Of a stretch of DNA of 64,000 bases, positions 61,111 to 64,000 are shown in pieces. The DNA lies in assembly GCA_900768345.1 (NCBI GenBank), contig CAAGCO010000007.1:228984-292983 (forward strand), in the 5' to 3' direction. Numbering within the stretch: position 1 is the stretch's first letter; each line of letters starts with the position of its first letter. Below the pieces are notes generated by a model. That model was given only the letters and a program-made list of their open reading frames with translations. It was not told the origin of the DNA and did not search any database. This DNA comes from Bacilli bacterium. GTDB taxonomy: Bacteria; Bacillota_I; Bacilli_A; RF39; UBA660. The position numbers and the translations under genes were made by a program.

Positions 61111-63240
61111 GTGAATACCATAAAAAATTATACTTATGAAGATTTAGTAGATGTTCTGAAAACTTATATGGCTCCAGAATATATAGAGTTTATAAATAAG
61201 TATTATGAACAAGCTAAGATAGTTTATGCGGGGATGAAAAGGGAAACTGGGGAAGACTATATATATCATCCAATTAATGTTGCTTATATTTTAGCAGATT
61301 TAAAAATGGATCCAGTAACTATTGCATGCGCATTAATTCATGAAGCAATAACGCTTGGAAAAATGACTTATGAAGAAGTAGAAGAAATGTTTGGAACAGA
61401 AAGTGCTAATATAGTAAATTCTATTACAAAGATAAGTAATCTTAAACAAACATTTAAGATTAATAATCCAGAAAAATATAGAAGAATAATAGTAGGTCTT
61501 TCTGAGAATCCAGCAACTTTATTTATTAAATTTGCTGATAGACTTCATAATCTTAGAACTCTAAGAGTACACGATAAAGAACATCAAAAATATATAATAG
61601 ATGAAACTCAAAATATATATATACCAATAGCTCATAGACTTGGTATGAAAAAGATGAAGAGTGAGATGGAAGACTTGTGTCTTCAATATAGTGAGACAGA
61701 ACAATATAATAAAGTACTTGATAGAATAAATGCTGATAAAGCAGAGTTAGAAAAAAGTCTTGCTAAAATGAAATATGAAATAATGCAAGTTTTAGATCAC
61801 CATAATATTAAATATGAAATATTAAGTCGTGTTAAGAGTGTTCGTGGTATATATAATAAGCTTAAAAATGGTAAAAGATGGGAAGATATATATGATTTAT
61901 TAGGACTTAGAGTCTTAGTAAATACAGTAGAAGATTGTTATAGAGTTATAGGTCTTGTACAAAGTAAATATCAACCAGTACCAAATAGATTTAAGGATTA
62001 TATAGCTAATCCAAAACCAAACTTATATCAAAGTTTACATACTACAGTTTATGGAGAAGATAAGAGAATTTATGAAGTACAAGTTCGTACTTATGAAATG
62101 GATGAAATTGCTGAAAAAGGTGTTGCTTCTCACTGGAGTTATAAAGAAAAGATAGATGGAAGTGTTAAAAATAATTTAGACCATATTTTAGAACAATTCC
62201 GTGTACTTGTAGAAGTAAATGATATAGAACAAAATATGGAGTTTTTCGGAAATATAAAAGAAGAACTTAAAAGAAATGAAATATATGTATATACTCCTAA
62301 GGGAGACATTATAGAGTTACCTGCTGGAGCTACACCAATAGATTTTGCATATAAAATACATAGTGAAGTAGGTAATACTACAACTGGTGCTTTAGTTAAT
62401 TCAAAAATGGTTAAACTAGATCATGAACTTAAAGATGGTGATATGGTTGAACTTATTACTCAAAAAGGCCATTCTCCATCTAAAGGATGGTTAAAAATAG
62501 TTAAAACTGAAGCAGCTAAATCAAGAATAAAATCATATTTTTATAAAAAAGAAAGAGAAAAATATATAGCTCTTGGTCATGAGATGTTATCAAATGAGTG
62601 CAAGAAAAAGAACGTTGATATTAATGATATAATAACTGATGAGAATGTTGAAAAACTAAATAATAGTCTTGGTACTAAAGATTTAGATGACATATATTTT
62701 TCAATAGCTACACTTAAATATTTACCATCTTCGATACTTAGTCGTCTTGAAGTACATGAACCTAAGAAAAAAGTTTTAACTTTAAATAAAAAAGATAATA
62801 AGAGTGGAAATGGAATATTGATAGCTGGTTCTAACGATATTTTATGTAGCTTAGCTACTTGTTGTAATCCGGTTTATGGTGAAGATATAGTTGGTTATAT
62901 TACTCGTGGTTATGGGGTTAAAATACATTCTAAAAATTGTCCTAATATAGATTTGAATAGTGAAAGAATAATAGATGCTGAATGGGAAGGTAGTACTGAT
63001 AATAGATATACTGCTAAATTAAAAGTATATATTGATGATGTATCAGATATTTTATTAAAAATAATTACACTATCTACTAAAGATTCTATAATAGTTGATT
63101 CAATAAATTTAATAAATAGAAATAAAGAGTTATTCTATGATATAAGTTGTAGAGTTAAAAATATTAATGATTTGCATCAGTTTATTGATGAAATTAAACT
63201 AATAAATAGTGTTGTTAAAGTAGAAAGGGTATTTATATGA
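61111..63240 (+). CDS. Rel/RelA homologue: intact synthetase, HD hydrolase site lost
   Basis: 709 aa. Domain order HD (about 30-190), synthetase (230-345), TGS (380-445), helical and zinc-finger region, C-terminal ACT (about 635-709). In HD the dyad HDxxED reads HEAITL (H77, E78, T81, L82), so hydrolysis is probably lost. The synthetase keeps R240, K242, K250, D262, R267 and YEVQVRT (E322) and SHWSYKE. It is thus RelA-like, with ribosome-sensing C-terminal domains. Start is uncertain: GTG 61111 is only two bases from AGGG, while ATA 61120 sits where an ATG would be expected. Overlaps dtd (ATGA). Confidence 0.88.
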   Translation: MNTIKNYTYEDLVDVLKTYMAPEYIEFINKYYEQAKIVYAGMKRETGEDYIYHPINVAYILADLKMDPVTIACALIHEAITLGKMTYEEVEEMFGTESANIVNSITKISNLKQTFKINNPEKYRRIIVGLSENPATLFIKFADRLHNLRTLRVHDKEHQKYIIDETQNIYIPIAHRLGMKKMKSEMEDLCLQYSETEQYNKVLDRINADKAELEKSLAKMKYEIMQVLDHHNIKYEILSRVKSVRGIYNKLKNGKRWEDIYDLLGLRVLVNTVEDCYRVIGLVQSKYQPVPNRFKDYIANPKPNLYQSLHTTVYGEDKRIYEVQVRTYEMDEIAEKGVASHWSYKEKIDGSVKNNLDHILEQFRVLVEVNDIEQNMEFFGNIKEELKRNEIYVYTPKGDIIELPAGATPIDFAYKIHSEVGNTTTGALVNSKMVKLDHELKDGDMVELITQKGHSPSKGWLKIVKTEAAKSRIKSYFYKKEREKYIALGHEMLSNECKKKNVDINDIITDENVEKLNNSLGTKDLDDIYFSIATLKYLPSSILSRLEVHEPKKKVLTLNKKDNKSGNGILIAGSNDILCSLATCCNPVYGEDIVGYITRGYGVKIHSKNCPNIDLNSERIIDAEWEGSTDNRYTAKLKVYIDDVSDILLKIITLSTKDSIIVDSINLINRNKELFYDISCRVKNINDLHQFIDEIKLINSVVKVERVFI

Positions 63241-63689
63241 GAGTAGTGCTTCAAAGAAGTAAAGCAAGTAAAGTAACAATCGATGGTAAAGTTAATGGTA
63301 AGATTGATAAAGGATATGTTGCTTTAGTTGGATTTACTGATGGTGATAATACTGAAATAGTAGATAAAATGATAAAGAAAATAGTAAACTTAAGGGTATT
63401 TGAAGATGAAAATGAAAAGATGAACTTAAGTATTCAAGACATAGGTGGAAGTATTCTTAGTATTAGTCAGTTTACTTTATATGCTGATGCAAAAAAAGGA
63501 AATAGACCCAGTTTTATAAATGCTATGAATCCAGAAGAGGCATCTAAACTATATGATATTTTCAATCAAAAATTAAGTGAAATATTACATGTAGAAACCG
63601 GGATATTCGGAGCTGATATGAAAGTAGAAATATATAATGATGGTCCTGTTACCATAATTCTAGATAGTAATGAATTATTTAGTAAATAA
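63237..63689 (+). CDS. dtd: D-aminoacyl-tRNA deacylase
   Basis: 150 aa. Removes D-amino acids (and misloaded Gly) from tRNA. Motifs MRVVLQRSKASKVTIDG, LRVFEDENEKMNLSI, the active-site SQFTLYADAKKGNRPSF (SQFTL) and NDGPVTIILDS (the Gly-Pro of the cross-subunit motif preserved). Coupled to the Rel homologue by a four-base overlap, the usual rel-dtd order in Firmicutes. Confidence 0.95.
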   Translation: MRVVLQRSKASKVTIDGKVNGKIDKGYVALVGFTDGDNTEIVDKMIKKIVNLRVFEDENEKMNLSIQDIGGSILSISQFTLYADAKKGNRPSFINAMNPEEASKLYDIFNQKLSEILHVETGIFGADMKVEIYNDGPVTIILDSNELFSK

Positions 63690-63715
63690 GAGATAACAGA
63701 AGTTATCTCTTTTAT
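63688..63715 (+). terminator. terminator after dtd
   Basis: Stem AAGAGATAAC-AGAA-GTTATCTCTT (63688-63711), then TTATT. Begins in the stop codon. Confidence 0.85.
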
Positions 63716-63733
63716 TGCATAAAAATATTATTA

Positions 63734-63742
63734 TGTTATAAT
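63734..63742 (+). promoter_or_regulatory. extended -10 promoter for the last prepilin gene
   Basis: TGT plus TATAAT (63737-63742), 22 bases before ATG 63765. Confidence 0.6.
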
Positions 63743-63764
63743 GAATATGATAGGAGAGTAGAAA

Positions 63765-64000
63765 ATGAAAAATAAAAAAGGATTTACGTTAGTAGAGTTA
63801 TTAGCAGTAATAGCAATACTAGCAATACTCGTAATTATAGCACTACCTAATGTAATAAATATGTATAATAAAGCGCAAAAAGAAATTTTTTTAACAGAAG
63901 CAAAGAAAGTGCATAGTGAAGCAGAGAAAAGATTTATATCTAATTCTATTAGTGCTAAACCAACAAAGGTTATAAATTCTGAAGATAATACTAAGCTTGA
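63765..64000 (+). CDS. type IV prepilin-like protein, 5' part
   Basis: 78 codons visible, open at the right edge. MKNKKGFTLVELLAVIAILA is a textbook prepilin leader (G/F cleavage, Glu at mature position 5), followed by a hydrophobic helix to LPNVINMYNKA and a helical stalk. GGAGAG ribosome site. It resembles the prepilin at 11564 only in the leader and helix. What follows beyond the edge (for example assembly genes) is unknown. Confidence 0.85.
   Translation, partial: MKNKKGFTLVELLAVIAILAILVIIALPNVINMYNKAQKEIFLTEAKKVHSEAEKRFISNSISAKPTKVINSEDNTKL

Noticed and set aside
1..64000. Possible use of TGA as a tryptophan codon, given the Mollicutes-like base composition
   Set aside because: Trp is coded by TGG in all recognised genes, and TGA ends genes such as iscS, pssA, spoVAC and infB at expected positions.
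1..64000. Mobile element or prophage
   Set aside because: No transposase, integrase, terminal inverted repeats or target-site duplications were found; the apparent repeats are protein modules.

Overview
The window is about 64 kb of very AT-rich bacterial chromosome (standard code; TGA acts as stop and TGG as Trp). It looks like a Gram-positive, spore-forming member of the Firmicutes, probably one of the uncultured gut Bacilli lineages near RF39/RFN20/Erysipelotrichales. The evidence is RNase J, YlxR, ComN, PrsA, MurT/GatD, a spoVACDE operon, YjcZ-like tiny proteins and a T-box. The lineage is inferred from gene content only. Genes are tightly packed, with ATGA/GTGA overlaps. Many promoters have the extended form TGnTATAAT, and many terminators overlap the last codons of the gene they end. 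No insertion sequence, prophage or CRISPR array was seen.

Layout. 1-7.5 kb: end of trmL, a DUF2779 nuclease-like protein, a SAF-domain membrane protein with a lipoprotein, rpoZ, then an RNase J-like protein with iscS and thiI. 7.5-11.5 kb: a surface protein with duplicated Cys domains, ackA, nrnA, engB. 11.5-19.8 kb: an orphan prepilin, an acyltransferase, pssA-psd (phosphatidylethanolamine), a kinase-like protein, murT-gatD (lipid II amidation), tRNA-Glu, spoVACDE. 19.8-33.3 kb: a Q/P-rich membrane protein, scpAB, a decayed sigma factor, an HD phosphohydrolase, metalloprotease-like genes, tRNA-Leu, a CofE-like protein, recX, the first modular wall peptidase, prsA. 33.3-47.5 kb: two tiny YjcZ-like genes behind a SigK-like promoter, a VWA surface protein, serS, a SpoT-like protein, two unusual AAA+ ATPases, an ATP-grasp protein, a Y-family polymerase, the second modular wall peptidase. 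47.5-52.1 kb: rimP(short)-nusA-ylxR-infB-rbfA. 52.2-64 kb: a camelysin-like protein, the third modular wall peptidase, a valine T-box with an HD protein and valS, comN-secDF, a RelA-like protein, dtd, and the start of another prepilin.

Most notable: (1) three proteins share one roughly 165-residue N-terminal module, made of two membrane helices of VirB2/TrbC-pilin type, two conserved cysteines and a helical stalk. It is fused to three unrelated cell-wall peptidase domains (M23, C39-like, M15/VanY-like). (2) Two long Rel homologues appear to have split the work. One keeps the HD hydrolase residues but has a degraded synthetase site; the other keeps the synthetase residues but has lost the HD dyad. 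(3) GatD lacks the usual nucleophilic cysteine, the RNase J has a broken HxHxDH motif, and RimP is reduced to its N-terminal domain.
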